A DNA stretch of 45,161 bases from an uncultured Alphaproteobacteria bacterium (GCA_937926445.1 CALBAK010000035.1:1-45161), one strand, 5' to 3'. Shown: positions 19,358-32,486, counted from the first letter of the stretch. Program-made: numbers and translations. Notes: a model not told the origin generated them from the letters alone.

Positions 19358-19388
19358 AGCGAGGCTCCGCCCACCCGGCGGGCTCGCT
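19358..19388. terminator. Bidirectional hairpin terminator between sixA and mazG
   Basis: Arms AGCGAG/CTCGCT and CCGCC/GGCGG with a 5-base loop (CACCC), lying 24 bases after the sixA stop and touching the last base of the mazG stop. Symmetric placement between converging genes suggests it ends both transcripts, although no T-run is present on either side. Confidence 0.5.
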
Positions 19389-20203
19389 CAGCCCTTCTCC
19401 TCGCGCTTGATCGCTTCCCAGAGCGCGTCGAGCGCCTCGAGCCCGAGGGCCGCGGGATCGCCGCCGCTCGCCCGGGCGCGTGTTTCCATCGCCCGGAACC
19501 GTCGCTCGAACTTGGCGTTGGCCCGCCGCAGAGCCTCTTCCGCATCGACCCCGAGCCGGCGGGCGAGGTTGACGACCGCGAACAGGAGATCGCCCAGCTC
19601 CTCCTCGAGCCGTTCCCTGCCCTCGCCCGCCTCGAGCGAAGCCCGGACCTCGCCGATCTCCTCCGCGATCTTGGCGAGGATCGGCGCGGGCTCGCTCCAG
19701 TCGAAACCGATCCGGGCCGCCCGCCGCTGCAGCTTCTCGGCGCGCACGAGCGCCGGCAGCGCGAGCGGCAGGTCGGCGAGCACCGAGGGATCGGCCGCCT
19801 TCGCCGCTCGCTCGGTCGCCTTGACTTCCTCCCAGGCGCGGCGCTGCGCCGCCGCACTTTCGATCCGCGCCTCGCCGAAGACGTGCGGATGGCGGCGGAT
19901 CATCTTGTCGGCGATGCCGTGCGCCACCGCGTCGAAATCGAAGAGTCCCGCCTCCTCGGCCATCTGCGCGTGATAGACGACCTGCAGGAGCAGATCGCCG
20001 AGCTCGCCCTCGAGCTCGTCCCAGGCCTCGCGGCCGATCGCGTCCGCCACTTCGTAGGCCTCCTCGATCGTGTAGGGGGCGATCGTGGCGAAGCTCTGCT
20101 CCTTGTCCCAGGGGCAGCCCCGCTCCGGGTCCCGGAGCCGGCGCATGACCTCGAGCAGCCGCTCGATGCCGGGCCGGCCGCGCTCGCTCGGATCGAAGCT
20201 CAC
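19388..20203 (-). CDS. mazG: Nucleoside triphosphate pyrophosphohydrolase MazG
   Basis: About 271 residues with two MazG domains: the first has RDPERGCPWDKEQSFATIAPYTIEEAYEV and ELGDLLLQVVYHA, the second KIAEEIGEVRASLE and EELGDLLFAVVNLAR. It hydrolyses NTPs (including ppGpp in some bacteria) to NMP plus pyrophosphate, a housecleaning role. The start is GTG at 20203, overlapping the xseA stop by 4 bases (GTGA), with AGGGGAG upstream inside xseA. In many alphaproteobacteria mazG directly follows hflX; here ppx-ppk-sixA lie between. Confidence 0.93.
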   Translation of the reverse strand: MSFDPSERGRPGIERLLEVMRRLRDPERGCPWDKEQSFATIAPYTIEEAYEVADAIGREAWDELEGELGDLLLQVVYHAQMAEEAGLFDFDAVAHGIADKMIRRHPHVFGEARIESAAAQRRAWEEVKATERAAKAADPSVLADLPLALPALVRAEKLQRRAARIGFDWSEPAPILAKIAEEIGEVRASLEAGEGRERLEEELGDLLFAVVNLARRLGVDAEEALRRANAKFERRFRAMETRARASGGDPAALGLEALDALWEAIKREEKG

Positions 20204-21627
20204 CAGAGACTCCCCTGGAGCGGCCGGTCGCTCGCTCTGCGCTGCCGTCGGCCGCTGCCGCCGTCGCCGCGCAGCACCGAAAGGCGACCGTCGGCGAACT
20301 GCAGTTCGAGCGCCTCGGCCTCGCCCAGAGCGGCGAGACGCGGCACGATGCGACCCTCTGGCCGGGTCCGCACGATCGCGTAGCCCCGTTCGAGCACGCG
20401 CTCGGGCGAAAGGCTCTCGAGGTGGCGGCCGAGCCGGTCGAGCGCACCCGCCATGGCCGCGAGCCGCTCGCGCAGCCGCGCCGGCTCCAGCCGGCGACCG
20501 ACCGCCTCGAGCCCGAGCCGCCCGCGGGCGAGCCGGTCGCGCACGAGCTCCTCGAGCCGCCCCGCCCGGGCGGCGAGGCGCTCGCGCAGACCCGCGACCA
20601 CCGCGCCGGGGCTGCGCAGCCGCAGCCGTTCCGCCAGATCGTCGAGCCGCTGGGCGGCCACGGCCAAGAGCCGGCGCGGCTCCGGCAGCCCGCGCGCGAG
20701 CCCCGCGAGGCGCTCGCGCCGGGCCTTGAGCTCGCGCAGGATCGCACCGTCCAGACGCTGGCCGAGGCCGGTCACCCGCTCGAGGAGATCGGCTCTGACC
20801 GGCACCGCGATCTCGGCGGCAGCCGTGGGCGTGGGGGCTCGCCGGTCGGCGGCGAGGTCGATCAGCGTGTGGTCGGTCTCGTGGCCCACGGCCGAGATCA
20901 AAGGGATCGTCGAGGTGGCCGCGGCACGCACGACGATCTCCTCGTTGAAGGCCCAGAGATCCTCGATCGAGCCGCCACCCCGGGCGACGATCACGACATC
21001 CGGCCGCGGAATCCGCCCGCCCGGGGGCAGGGCCGAAAAGCCGCGGATGGCGGCCGCCACCTGCTCGGCCGCCCCCTCGCCCTGGACCAGTACGGGCCAG
21101 AGGATCACGCGTACCGGGAACCGGTCGGCGAGCCGGTGCAGGATGTCGCGGATCACCGCCCCGGTGGGCGAGGTGACCACGCCCACGATCCGCGGCAGGA
21201 ACGGCAGGGGTCGCTTGCGGACCGCATCGAACAGGCCTTCGGCCGCGAGCTTGCGCTTGCGCTCCTCGAGAAGGGCCATGAGCGCGCCCACGCCGGCCGG
21301 CTCCATCCGCTCGACCACGAGCTGGTACTTCGAGCGGCCGGGATACGTCGTGAGCCGGCCCGTGCAGACGACCTCGAGACCGTCCTCCGGCTCGAAGGAG
21401 AGCCGCGGCAGGTTGGAGCGCCAGGCCACGCAGTCGAGGACCGCATTCGCATCCTTGATCGCGAAGTAGAGATGGCCCGAGCCCGCCCGTTTGAAGCCGC
21501 TGAGCTCGCCGCGCACCCGGACGAGCCCGAACGCCCCCTCGATCGTTCGCTTGATCGCGAACGCGAGCTCGGAGACGGTGAGCTCGGGAACGTTGCCCGC
21601 CGTCCCCGTTGCCGCCGCGACCGCCAC
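20200..21627 (-). CDS. xseA: Exodeoxyribonuclease VII large subunit
   Basis: About 475 residues. N-terminal OB-fold (VSELAFAIKRTIEGAFGLVRVRGELSGFKR), catalytic XseA core with IVGVVTSPTGAVIRDILH, VIVARGGGSIEDLWAFNEE and ISAVGHETDHTLIDLAADRRAPTPTAAAE, then a long Leu/Arg/Glu coiled coil. The start is GTG at 21627, 17 bases after the asd stop, with GAGGGG overlapping that stop; the longer open frame is an asd shadow. It acts with XseB (not in the window) on single-stranded DNA. In a minus-strand unit asd-xseA-mazG. Confidence 0.92.
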   Translation of the reverse strand: MAVAAATGTAGNVPELTVSELAFAIKRTIEGAFGLVRVRGELSGFKRAGSGHLYFAIKDANAVLDCVAWRSNLPRLSFEPEDGLEVVCTGRLTTYPGRSKYQLVVERMEPAGVGALMALLEERKRKLAAEGLFDAVRKRPLPFLPRIVGVVTSPTGAVIRDILHRLADRFPVRVILWPVLVQGEGAAEQVAAAIRGFSALPPGGRIPRPDVVIVARGGGSIEDLWAFNEEIVVRAAATSTIPLISAVGHETDHTLIDLAADRRAPTPTAAAEIAVPVRADLLERVTGLGQRLDGAILRELKARRERLAGLARGLPEPRRLLAVAAQRLDDLAERLRLRSPGAVVAGLRERLAARAGRLEELVRDRLARGRLGLEAVGRRLEPARLRERLAAMAGALDRLGRHLESLSPERVLERGYAIVRTRPEGRIVPRLAALGEAEALELQFADGRLSVLRGDGGSGRRQRRASDRPLQGSLW

Positions 21628-21643
21628 CGGAGCGACGGGCCCC

Positions 21644-22660
21644 TCAGAGGAGCCCGTCCTCCACCAGGCACTCCGCGATCTGCACGGCGTTGAGGGCGGC
21701 TCCCTTGCGCAGATTGTCCGCGACCACCCAGAGGTTGAGCCCGTGCCGAACCGTGGGATCCTCGCGGATCCGCGAGACGAACACGGCGTACTCGCCCGCC
21801 GCCTCGACCGGGGTCGTGTAGCCGCCCGCTTCGCGCCGGTCGACCACCACGACACCCTCGGCCTCGTCGAGCGCGGCGCGCGCCTCTTCGGCCGAAAGCG
21901 GGCTCTCGAGCTCGACATTGACGGCCTCGCAGTGGCCCACGAACACCGGCACCCGCACGCAGGTGGCGCTGACCGCGATCTTCGGGTCGAGGATCTTCTT
22001 GGTCTCGACCACCATCTTCCACTCCTCCTTGGTCGAGCCGTCCTCCATGAAGACGTCGATCTGGGGAATCAGGTTGAAGGCGATCGTCTTCGGAAAGTTC
22101 ACCGGCTCCTTCCGCTCGTTCATGTAGATCGCCTTGGTGTGGTCGAAGAGCTCGTCCATCGCCTCCTTGCCGGCTCCCGAGACCGACTGGTAGGTGGCGA
22201 CGACGACCCGCTTGATCCGGGCGATGTCGTGGATGGGCTTGAGGGCCACCACCATCTGGATCGTGGAGCAGTTCGGGTTGGCGATGATGTTCTTCTTGTG
22301 GAAGTCCTTGAGCGCGTGCCGGTTGACCTCGGGCACCACGAGCGGGACGTCGGGGTCCATGCGGAAGTGCGAGGTATTGTCGATCACCACGCAGCCGGCC
22401 GCCGCCGCCCTCGGCGCGTGCACGGCCGAGACCTTGGCTCCCGGCGAGAAGAGCGCGATGTCGAAACCGCGGAAATCGAACCGGTCGAGGTCCTGAACGT
22501 CGAGGACCCGATCCTCGCCGAAGCTCACCTGCTTGCCGATCGACCGCTCGGAGGCGAGCGCTACCACCTCGTCGACCGGGAACTCCCGCTCGGCCAGGAT
22601 CTGCAGCATCTCGTTGCCGACGGCACCCGTGGCGCCCACCACGGCGACCCTGTAACCCAT
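21644..22660 (-). CDS. asd: Aspartate-semialdehyde dehydrogenase
   Basis: About 338 residues. NADP-binding start MGYRVAVVGATGAVGNEML, nucleophile Cys131 in NPNCSTIQMV, QSVSGAGKEAMDE, and GHCEAVNVE. It reduces aspartyl phosphate to the semialdehyde, the branch-point for lysine/diaminopimelate, threonine and methionine. ATG at 22660 has GAGGGG about 7 bases upstream. First gene of the asd-xseA-mazG unit; its promoter must lie in 22661-22808, shared with a divergent small gene and containing a CRP-like palindrome. Confidence 0.96.
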   Translation of the reverse strand: MGYRVAVVGATGAVGNEMLQILAEREFPVDEVVALASERSIGKQVSFGEDRVLDVQDLDRFDFRGFDIALFSPGAKVSAVHAPRAAAAGCVVIDNTSHFRMDPDVPLVVPEVNRHALKDFHKKNIIANPNCSTIQMVVALKPIHDIARIKRVVVATYQSVSGAGKEAMDELFDHTKAIYMNERKEPVNFPKTIAFNLIPQIDVFMEDGSTKEEWKMVVETKKILDPKIAVSATCVRVPVFVGHCEAVNVELESPLSAEEARAALDEAEGVVVVDRREAGGYTTPVEAAGEYAVFVSRIREDPTVRHGLNLWVVADNLRKGAALNAVQIAECLVEDGLL

Positions 22661-22740
22661 GACCGTCCCCTCGCGTTCTCGCGCGCGAGCCTTAGGCCAG
22701 ATCGGCCGCGCACGAAAGGGACCGATCGGCGCGCCGCGGC

Positions 22741-22756
22741 GGTGACTCCTGTCACT
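22741..22756. promoter_or_regulatory. CRP/FNR-superfamily-like palindrome
   Basis: GTGA-N6-TCAC (also readable as GTGAC-N4-GTCAC), the exact core of the CRP consensus. Its centre is about 40 bases upstream of the start predicted from the -10 TATGCT at 22777-22782, the classical class II activator position. It also lies about 90 bases upstream of the asd ATG. Confidence 0.4.
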
Positions 22757-22776
22757 CGGCCCGCCCGCGGGTCTGC

Positions 22777-22782
22777 TATGCT
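22777..22782 (+). promoter_or_regulatory. -10-like element of the small gene at 22809
   Basis: TATGCT, 26 bases before the GTG start, with no good -35 hexamer at 16-18 bases. This is the pattern expected of an activator-dependent promoter, and the CRP-like palindrome occupies the -35 area. Confidence 0.4.
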
Positions 22783-22808
22783 GTGGCGAATCGACGAGGA
22801 GAACGCCC

Positions 22809-23168
22809 GTGACGATCGGTCTGTTGGGCGCGCTCGCCGCCACCGTGGCGGCGCTCGGCGCCGTCGTTTTGGCGGCCGGCCTCTCCCGCGCTCCGCCACA
22901 GCGGCCGGGGGCAGCCGCCCGGCCGACATCCCTCCTCGAGGCCGGCACCCCCCACCTCTGGGTCTGCGTCACCCCCGAGAGCTACTGCGCGAGCCCGCCG
23001 CGGCCGGTCGCCGAGCCCTGCACCTGCCTCGACCCCTGGGACGGTTGGGTGCCGGGCCGGGTCCGCACGGATCGCACCGCTCGGCCTGGTACCCCCGGGC
23101 GCTGGCCGAGCCGGCCGCCGGCCGACTCCGAGAAGGAGCCGCCGGGGAGCCCGCTCCTCGCCCCCTAG
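22809..23168 (+). CDS. Small membrane-anchored Cys-rich hypothetical protein
   Basis: 119 residues, not assigned to a family. One N-terminal hydrophobic segment (about residues 3-24, [20 protein letters not shown]) would anchor it in the inner membrane. The following part has four cysteines in the pattern C-x6-C-x10-C-x-C within residues 52-73, ending [10 protein letters not shown], then a Pro/Arg-rich polar tail. Start GTG at 22809 with AGGAGA 7 bases upstream; third codon positions are almost all G/C as in its neighbours, so it is probably real. The cysteines suggest metal binding or disulfides outside the cytoplasm. Its stop TAG shares the palindrome CTAG with the stop of pdhC on the other strand. 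Confidence 0.7.
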   Translation: MTIGLLGALAATVAALGAVVLAAGLSRAPPQRPGAAARPTSLLEAGTPHLWVCVTPESYCASPPRPVAEPCTCLDPWDGWVPGRVRTDRTARPGTPGRWPSRPPADSEKEPPGSPLLAP

Positions 23169-24505
23169 ACGAGCATCCCCATCGGGTCCTCGATCAGCGC
23201 CTTGAAGGCCTGCAGGAACTCGGCCCCGAGCGCGCCGTCGACCACCCGGTGGTCGGTCGAGAGGGTGACGGTCATGAGCGTGCGCACCACGATCCGATCC
23301 TCCTCCACGACCGGCCGCTTCTCGCCGGCGCCGACCGCCAGGATGCAGGCCTGCGGCGGATTGACGATCGCCGCGAACTCGCGGATGCCGTACATGCCGA
23401 GGTTGGAGATCGTGAAGCCGCCGCCCTGGAACTCGTGCGGCTGCAGCTTGCCGGCCTTGGCCTTGGCGGCGAGCTCCTTCATCTCGGCCGAGATCACCGA
23501 GAGCGTCTTCTGATCCGCCTTGCGCACGATCGGGGTGACGAGCCCGCCCTCGACCGCCACCGCTACCGAGACGTCGACGTCGCGATAGCGCAGGATCCGG
23601 TCGCCCGCGAAGCTCGCGTTGCAGTCCGGCACTTTGCGCAAGGCGAGTGCTACCGCCTTGATGACGAAATCGTTGACCGAGAGCTTGTAGTCTACCTTGG
23701 GTCGGGCGTTGAGCTTGGCACGCAGATCCAACAACGCATCGAGCTGGACGTCGACCGACAAATAGAAGTGCGGAATGGTCTGCTTCGCCTCGGCGAGCCG
23801 CCGGGCGATCGTCTTGCGCATGCTGGTGAGCGGGATCTCGTCGAAGGGTACACCGGTCGGTGGGACCACGGGCGCGGGCGCGGCCGGCCGCTCGACGGGT
23901 GCCGGAGCCGCGACGGCCGGCGCGGGAGGCGGGGCGGCGGTCGGTGCGGGAGCCGCCGGCGCAGGGCGGAGTGCGGCGAGCGCCGCCTCGATGTCGGCCT
24001 TGACGATCCGCCCGCCGGGCCCGGTGCCCGCGATGGTCCGCAGATCGAGGCCGGCCTGGGCCGCCATCCGCCGGGCGAGCGGGCTGGCGAAGATTCGCCC
24101 GCCGCCGGTCGACGCGGCGCCGGCAGCGGCCGCGGCGGGTGCCGCGGGCCCGGGTGCCGCGGCCGGGCGGGCCTCGCCGTTCCCCTTGCCGGCGGCCGCC
24201 GTCGCAGGAGCGGGTGCCGCGGGGGCGGCGGCCGGGGCCGCGGCGAGCGCGCTCGCATCCTCCCCCTCGCCCAGGAGAATCGCGATCGGGGTGTTGACCT
24301 TCACCCCCTCGGTCCCGGCCGGGACGAGGATCTTGCCGAGCACGCCCTCGTCGACCGCCTCGACCTCCATGGTCGCCTTGTCGGTCTCGATCTCGGCGAT
24401 CACCTCGCCCGAGCGGACCGGGTCGCCCTCCTTCTTCAGCCAGCGGGCGAGGTTGCCCTCGGTCATGGTCGGCGACAGCGCCGGCATGAGGATCGGCGTC
24501 GGCAT
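23165..24505 (-). CDS. pdhC: Pyruvate dehydrogenase E2, dihydrolipoamide acetyltransferase
   Basis: About 446 residues. One N-terminal lipoyl domain (1-80; Lys43 in [15 protein letters not shown]), an Ala/Pro linker, the E3/E1-binding domain (about 136-175; [29 protein letters not shown]), a second Ala/Pro linker, and the catalytic acyltransferase domain (about 220-446) with the active site TDHRVVDGA (His419). It transfers acetyl groups to CoA and forms the PDH core. ATG at 24505 has GGAGG-rich sequence just upstream. Last gene of the minus-strand run; E3 (lpdA), usually next, is not here. Confidence 0.96.
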   Translation of the reverse strand: MPTPILMPALSPTMTEGNLARWLKKEGDPVRSGEVIAEIETDKATMEVEAVDEGVLGKILVPAGTEGVKVNTPIAILLGEGEDASALAAAPAAAPAAPAPATAAAGKGNGEARPAAAPGPAAPAAAAAGAASTGGGRIFASPLARRMAAQAGLDLRTIAGTGPGGRIVKADIEAALAALRPAPAAPAPTAAPPPAPAVAAPAPVERPAAPAPVVPPTGVPFDEIPLTSMRKTIARRLAEAKQTIPHFYLSVDVQLDALLDLRAKLNARPKVDYKLSVNDFVIKAVALALRKVPDCNASFAGDRILRYRDVDVSVAVAVEGGLVTPIVRKADQKTLSVISAEMKELAAKAKAGKLQPHEFQGGGFTISNLGMYGIREFAAIVNPPQACILAVGAGEKRPVVEEDRIVVRTLMTVTLSTDHRVVDGALGAEFLQAFKALIEDPMGMLV

Positions 24506-24529
24506 CTCCCCTCCCTCCCCGCTCGCACC

Positions 24530-25897
24530 TCAGGCCCGGCCGCAGAGCGTGCGCGCCGCCGCCACCACGTCGTCGACCTGCGGCACCGCCATGCGCTCGA
24601 GATTGGCGGCGTAGGGCATCGGCACGTCCTTGCCGGTCACCCGTACGACGGGCGCATCGAGCCAGTCGAAGGCGTGCTCCATCGCGACCGCGGAAAGTTC
24701 GGCACCGATGCCGCACACCGGCCAGCCCTCCTCGACCGAAAGGAGCCGGTTGGTCCGCTTGACCGAATCGACGATCGTCTCGATGTCGAGCGGCCTGAGC
24801 GAGCGCAGGTCGATCACCTCCGCCTCGATCCCGAGGGCCGCGAGCTTCTCGGCCGCCTCGAGGGCGCGGCCAACCATCAGCGAGAAGGCGGTGATCGTGA
24901 GGTCGCGGCCCGGCCGCACGATCTTCGCCCGCCCGATCGGCAGGACGAAATCCTCGAGCACCGGCACCTCGAAGCTCTGGCCGTAGAGCACCTCGTTCTC
25001 GAGGAAGACGACCGGGTTCGGGTCGCGGATCGCGGCCTTCAAAAGGCCCTTGGCATCCGCCGCCGACCAGGGAGCGACGACCTTGAGCCCCGGGCAATGA
25101 GCGTACCAGGAGCTGTATTCCTGGCTGTGCTGGGCGGCGACCCGGGCCGCCGCCCCGTTCGGGCCCCGGAAGACGATCGGGCAGCCCATCTGCCCGCCCG
25201 ACATGTAGAGCGTTTTGGCGGCCGAGTTGATGATGTGGTCGATCGCCTGCATGGCGAAGTTCCACGTCATGAACTCGACGATGGGCTTGAGACCCGCCAT
25301 CGCCGCCCCCACGCCGAGCCCGGCGAAGCCGTACTCGGTAATGGGCGTGTCGATGACCCGCTCCGGGCCGAACTCGTCGAGTAGGCCCTGGCTCACTTTG
25401 TAGGCGCCCTGGTACTGGGCGACCTCCTCGCCCATCAGGAACACCTCCGGATCGCGCCGCATCTCCTCGGCCATTGCGTCCCGCAGCGCTTCGCGCACGG
25501 TGAGCTTCACCGTCTCGACGCCCGCCGGAATTTCCGGCTCGGCCGCGACCGGCCGCAGCACGCGCGGTGCGGCCGGGGCCATGGGCACGGGCGCTGCCGC
25601 CTTCGGGGAGCTCGCGGTCGGCGCGGCCGCCGGGTGGGCCGGAGCTTCGACCTCGTCCTCGGACCGGAGGGTGGCGATCGGGGTGTTGACCTTCACCCCT
25701 TCGCTGCCCTCGGGCACCAGGATCTCGGCGAGGATGCCCTCGTCGACCGCCTCGACCTCCATGGTCGCCTTGTCGGTCTCGATCTCGGCGATCACCTCGC
25801 CCGGCTTGATCCGGTCGCCCGGCTTCTTGAGCCAGCGGGCGAGATTGCCCTCGGTCATGGTCGGCGACAGCGCCGGCATGAGGATGGGCGTCGGCAT
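24530..25897 (-). CDS. pdhB: Pyruvate dehydrogenase E1 beta with N-terminal lipoyl domain
   Basis: About 455 residues, longer than a plain E1-beta (about 325) because residues 1-80 form a lipoyl domain (Lys43 in [15 protein letters not shown]) joined by an Ala/Pro linker to the transketolase-like E1-beta part ([62 protein letters not shown]). This fusion is known in alphaproteobacterial PDH. The lipoyl-coding DNA is nearly identical to that of pdhC next door. ATG at 25897 has GAGGAGA upstream; 84 bases separate it from pdhA. Confidence 0.96.
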   Translation of the reverse strand: MPTPILMPALSPTMTEGNLARWLKKPGDRIKPGEVIAEIETDKATMEVEAVDEGILAEILVPEGSEGVKVNTPIATLRSEDEVEAPAHPAAAPTASSPKAAAPVPMAPAAPRVLRPVAAEPEIPAGVETVKLTVREALRDAMAEEMRRDPEVFLMGEEVAQYQGAYKVSQGLLDEFGPERVIDTPITEYGFAGLGVGAAMAGLKPIVEFMTWNFAMQAIDHIINSAAKTLYMSGGQMGCPIVFRGPNGAAARVAAQHSQEYSSWYAHCPGLKVVAPWSAADAKGLLKAAIRDPNPVVFLENEVLYGQSFEVPVLEDFVLPIGRAKIVRPGRDLTITAFSLMVGRALEAAEKLAALGIEAEVIDLRSLRPLDIETIVDSVKRTNRLLSVEEGWPVCGIGAELSAVAMEHAFDWLDAPVVRVTGKDVPMPYAANLERMAVPQVDDVVAAARTLCGRA

Positions 25898-25981
25898 CGG
25901 CGATTCTCCTCGATCGGGACCGGCGCGGCCGGGCGGTGGCCGGCCTCCTCTTCGCCCTCGTCCGCCCGGACGGCCCGGGTC

Positions 25982-27019
25982 TCAGCGCTCGATCAAAACG
26001 TCGGTGTAGAGTTCGGCCGGGTCCGGCTCCGGACTGTCCTGGGCGAAGCGGGCGGAGTCGTTGACGATGTCGCGGATCTCCTTGTCGATCTGCTTGAAGC
26101 GCTCCTCGTCGGCGACCCCGTGTTCGAGCATCAGGGCCTTGAGCCGGTCGATCGGGTCGCGCCGCTCGCGCATCTCCTGGACCTCCTCCTTGGTCCGGTA
26201 CTTGCCGGGGTCGGACATGGAGTGGCCGCGGTAGCGATAGGTGAGCGCCTCGAGGACGAAGGGCCCGTTGCCCTCGCGGACGTAGCGGACGACCTCCATG
26301 GCTTTCTCGCGGACCGCGAGCACGTCCATGCCGTCCACCTGGGCACCCGGAATCGCGTAGGGCAAGCCGCGCTGGTAGAGGGCGGTCGAGGCGGCGTGCC
26401 GCTCGGCCGCGGTCCCCATGGCGTAGCGGTTGTTCTCGATCACGTAGAGGACCGGCAGCTTCCACAAGCTCGCCATGTTGAAAGACTCGTAGACCTGGCC
26501 CTGATTGACCGCCCCGTCGCCCATGTAGGCGACGCAGATGCCGCCGTCCTTGCGGTATTTGTGGGCGAAGGCGATGCCGGTGCCGAGCGGCACCTGGGCG
26601 GCGACGATACCGTGCCCGCCGTAGAAGCGCACCTCCTTGGCGAACATGTGCATCGAACCGCCCTTGCCCTTGGAGTAGCCGGTCGCCCGCCCGGTGAGCT
26701 CGGCCATCACCCGGCGCGGGTCCATGCCGCAGACCAGCATGTGGCCGTGGTCGCGATAGCCGGTGATCACCGAATCCTTGTCGCTCAGCGCGTGCTGGAT
26801 GCCGACCGCGACCGCCTCCTGACCGATGTAGAGGTGGCAGAAGCCGCCGATCAGGCCCATGCCGTAGAGCTGCCCGGCCTTCTCCTCGAAGCGCCGGATC
26901 AACAACATCTCGCGATAGAGCTTCAAGAGCTCCTCGGCCGGGGGGACGGCCGGCTTGGGCTCGACCACCTCGACCGTCGCCTTGCCGGCCGCCTTGGCCG
27001 CCCGCGCCGTGCTGGCCAT
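25982..27019 (-). CDS. pdhA: Pyruvate dehydrogenase E1 alpha
   Basis: About 345 residues. TPP-binding motif MGDGAVNQGQVYESFNMASLW ending in NN, substrate region GGKGGSMHMF-like (KGKGGSMHMFAKE), YRYRGHSMSDPGKYR (phosphorylation-loop region), ending DVLIER. It decarboxylates pyruvate and acetylates lipoyl groups together with PdhB. ATG at 27019 is chosen over 27037 because GGGGAGGAG sits 7 bases upstream. The 93-base gap to ftsB holds a GC-rich hairpin (about 27048-27065) that could attenuate transcription into pdhABC. Confidence 0.95.
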   Translation of the reverse strand: MASTARAAKAAGKATVEVVEPKPAVPPAEELLKLYREMLLIRRFEEKAGQLYGMGLIGGFCHLYIGQEAVAVGIQHALSDKDSVITGYRDHGHMLVCGMDPRRVMAELTGRATGYSKGKGGSMHMFAKEVRFYGGHGIVAAQVPLGTGIAFAHKYRKDGGICVAYMGDGAVNQGQVYESFNMASLWKLPVLYVIENNRYAMGTAAERHAASTALYQRGLPYAIPGAQVDGMDVLAVREKAMEVVRYVREGNGPFVLEALTYRYRGHSMSDPGKYRTKEEVQEMRERRDPIDRLKALMLEHGVADEERFKQIDKEIRDIVNDSARFAQDSPEPDPAELYTDVLIER

Positions 27020-27112
27020 GCGCACGCTCCTCCCCAACGAGCGGGCCGGCCCGTCCCGGACGGCCCTTCGACCTTCTCGCTTCCTACACGATGCGCCCGG
27101 AGCGGACCAGCC

Positions 27113-28758
<1,646 letters not shown>

Positions 28759-29610
28759 TCAGAGCCGGATCTGCGGCCGGCGCTTGGCCAGCCGGTCGAA
28801 GGCCATAAGATCGTCCAGAAGCTCGCCCATCCGTTCGAGAGGCACCATGTTGGGGCCGTCCGAGATCGCCCGGTCGGGGTCGTCGTGGGTCTCGACGAAC
28901 ACCGCCGCCACGCCGGTCGCCACCGCCGCGCGGGCGAGCAGCGGCACGAAGGCCCGCTCGCCACCCGACCGGCCGCCGAGCCCGCCCGGCTGCTGGACCG
29001 AATGAGTGGCATCGAACACCACGGGCCAGCCCGTCTCCTCGAGATAGCGGAGCGCTCGAAGATCGCTCACGAGCGTATTGTAGCCGAAGGAGACCCCGCG
29101 TTCGGTGACGAGCACGCCCCGGGCCCCGAAGGCCTCGAGCTTGGCCACCACCGGGGCCATGTCCCAAGGGGCCAGGAACTGGCCCTTCTTGACGTTGACC
29201 ACCCGGCCGGTGGCGGCAGCGGCTGCCAACAGATCGGTCTGCCGACACAGGAAAGCCGGGATCTGCAGGATGTCGACCGCCTCGGCGGCCTTTGCGCACT
29301 GCCAGCTCTCGTGCACGTCGGTGAGCACCGGGCAGCCCAGGAGGCTGCGCACCTCGGCCAGGATCGCGAGCCCCTTCTCGAGGCCGACCCCGCGGCCGCT
29401 CTCGGCGCTCGTCCGGTTGGCCTTGTCGTAGGACGATTTGAAGACGAAGGGGACGCCCTTCCCGCGGGCGAGCTCGACGAGGCGCGAGGCCACGAGGAGG
29501 GCGTGTTCGCGGCTCTCGATGGCGCAGGGTCCGGCGATCAGGACGAAGGGCAGGTCCTGCGCGAACGTGACGGGCCCGACGGTGACCGATCGGCGCGGCT
29601 GCTCGCTCAT
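28759..29610 (-). CDS. kdsA: 3-deoxy-8-phosphooctulonate synthase (KDO-8-P synthase)
   Basis: About 283 residues. DAHP/KDO-8-P synthase fold: [76 protein letters not shown]. It condenses PEP with arabinose 5-phosphate for the lipopolysaccharide inner core, so the host has LPS with KDO. ATG at 29610 is preferred to 29631 because AGGAGG lies 5 bases upstream. Between pyrG (22 bases) and eno (9 bases). Confidence 0.96.
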   Translation of the reverse strand: MSEQPRRSVTVGPVTFAQDLPFVLIAGPCAIESREHALLVASRLVELARGKGVPFVFKSSYDKANRTSAESGRGVGLEKGLAILAEVRSLLGCPVLTDVHESWQCAKAAEAVDILQIPAFLCRQTDLLAAAAATGRVVNVKKGQFLAPWDMAPVVAKLEAFGARGVLVTERGVSFGYNTLVSDLRALRYLEETGWPVVFDATHSVQQPGGLGGRSGGERAFVPLLARAAVATGVAAVFVETHDDPDRAISDGPNMVPLERMGELLDDLMAFDRLAKRRPQIRL

Positions 29611-29632
29611 CGCTGCCTCCTCGGCCTCCAAC

Positions 29633-31610
<1,978 letters not shown>

Positions 31611-31655
31611 GGGAAACCCGCTCTCCTCGGCGATCGGGACCGGGCGGCGCCCGGC

Positions 31656-32408
31656 TCAGGCCCCACCGCCCGCTTGATAGATGGTCCAGAACGACCGCGC
31701 ATCGAGGCTCGCACCACCGACCAGCACGCCGTCGACATCGGCCAGGGCCATGATTTCGCCCGCGTTGTCCGGCTTGACCGAGCCGCCGTAGAGAAGCGGC
31801 ACCGCCTCGCCCCCGACGATCCGGCGCGCCAGGAGCTCGCGAATCTCGCCGTGCGTGGCCCGGATCTCCTCGGCCGTGGGCGTCCGTCCGGTACCGATCG
31901 CCCATACCGGCTCGTAGGCCACCACGAGCCCCTCGGGCCCGATCCCCTCGGGCAGGCTGCCGTCGAGCTGGGCGCGCAGCCGTGCCGAGCGCGCGCCCGC
32001 GAGATACTCGGCCTCGGTCTCGCCGATGCAGAGCACCACGAGCAGCCCCGCCGCCCGCGCCGCCACGAGCTTGGCGCGGACGAGCGCGTCCGTCTCGCCG
32101 AGCCCGTGCCGCCGTTCGGAATGGCCGAGGATCACCGCCGTGGCACCGGCATCGGCCAGCATGGGCGCGGCGATGCAACCCGTATAGGCCCCGCTCGCCT
32201 TCTCGTGGCAGTCCTGGCCGCCCACCAGGATGCCGCTCCCCCTCACGCGCTGGGCCACCGCGTGGATCAGGGTGAAGGGCGGGAAGACTCCGACGGTCCC
32301 GGTGAGCCGGACCGCGCGTTCGGCCAGCGTCCCGGCCAGCGCGAGGCTTTCGGCCCGAAGGCCGTTCATCTTCCAGTTGCCGAAGACCACCGGCCGAGCG
32401 AGCCGCAT
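31656..32408 (-). CDS. tpiA: Triosephosphate isomerase
   Basis: About 250 residues. FGNWKMNG (catalytic Lys), VILGHSERR (catalytic His), VVAYEPVWAIGTGRTPT (catalytic Glu) and LYGGSVKPDNAGEIM (phosphate loop). It interconverts dihydroxyacetone phosphate and glyceraldehyde 3-phosphate. ATG at 32408; first gene of the minus-strand run through pdhC, with its promoter in 32409-32550 shared with divergent ppiD. Confidence 0.96.
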   Translation of the reverse strand: MRLARPVVFGNWKMNGLRAESLALAGTLAERAVRLTGTVGVFPPFTLIHAVAQRVRGSGILVGGQDCHEKASGAYTGCIAAPMLADAGATAVILGHSERRHGLGETDALVRAKLVAARAAGLLVVLCIGETEAEYLAGARSARLRAQLDGSLPEGIGPEGLVVAYEPVWAIGTGRTPTAEEIRATHGEIRELLARRIVGGEAVPLLYGGSVKPDNAGEIMALADVDGVLVGGASLDARSFWTIYQAGGGA

Positions 32409-32486
32409 CGTTCCGTCCGCCCCACACGCCGGCCGCTCGGTAGCACAGCGCCCCGGGCACTTGAAGCCTCGCCCGTCGGCGGCGGG

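Noticed and set aside
27048-27065. Hairpin between ftsB and pdhA
   Set aside because: Stem is short with a bulge and a 3-base loop, and similar structures arise often by chance here; noted only within the pdhA entry.
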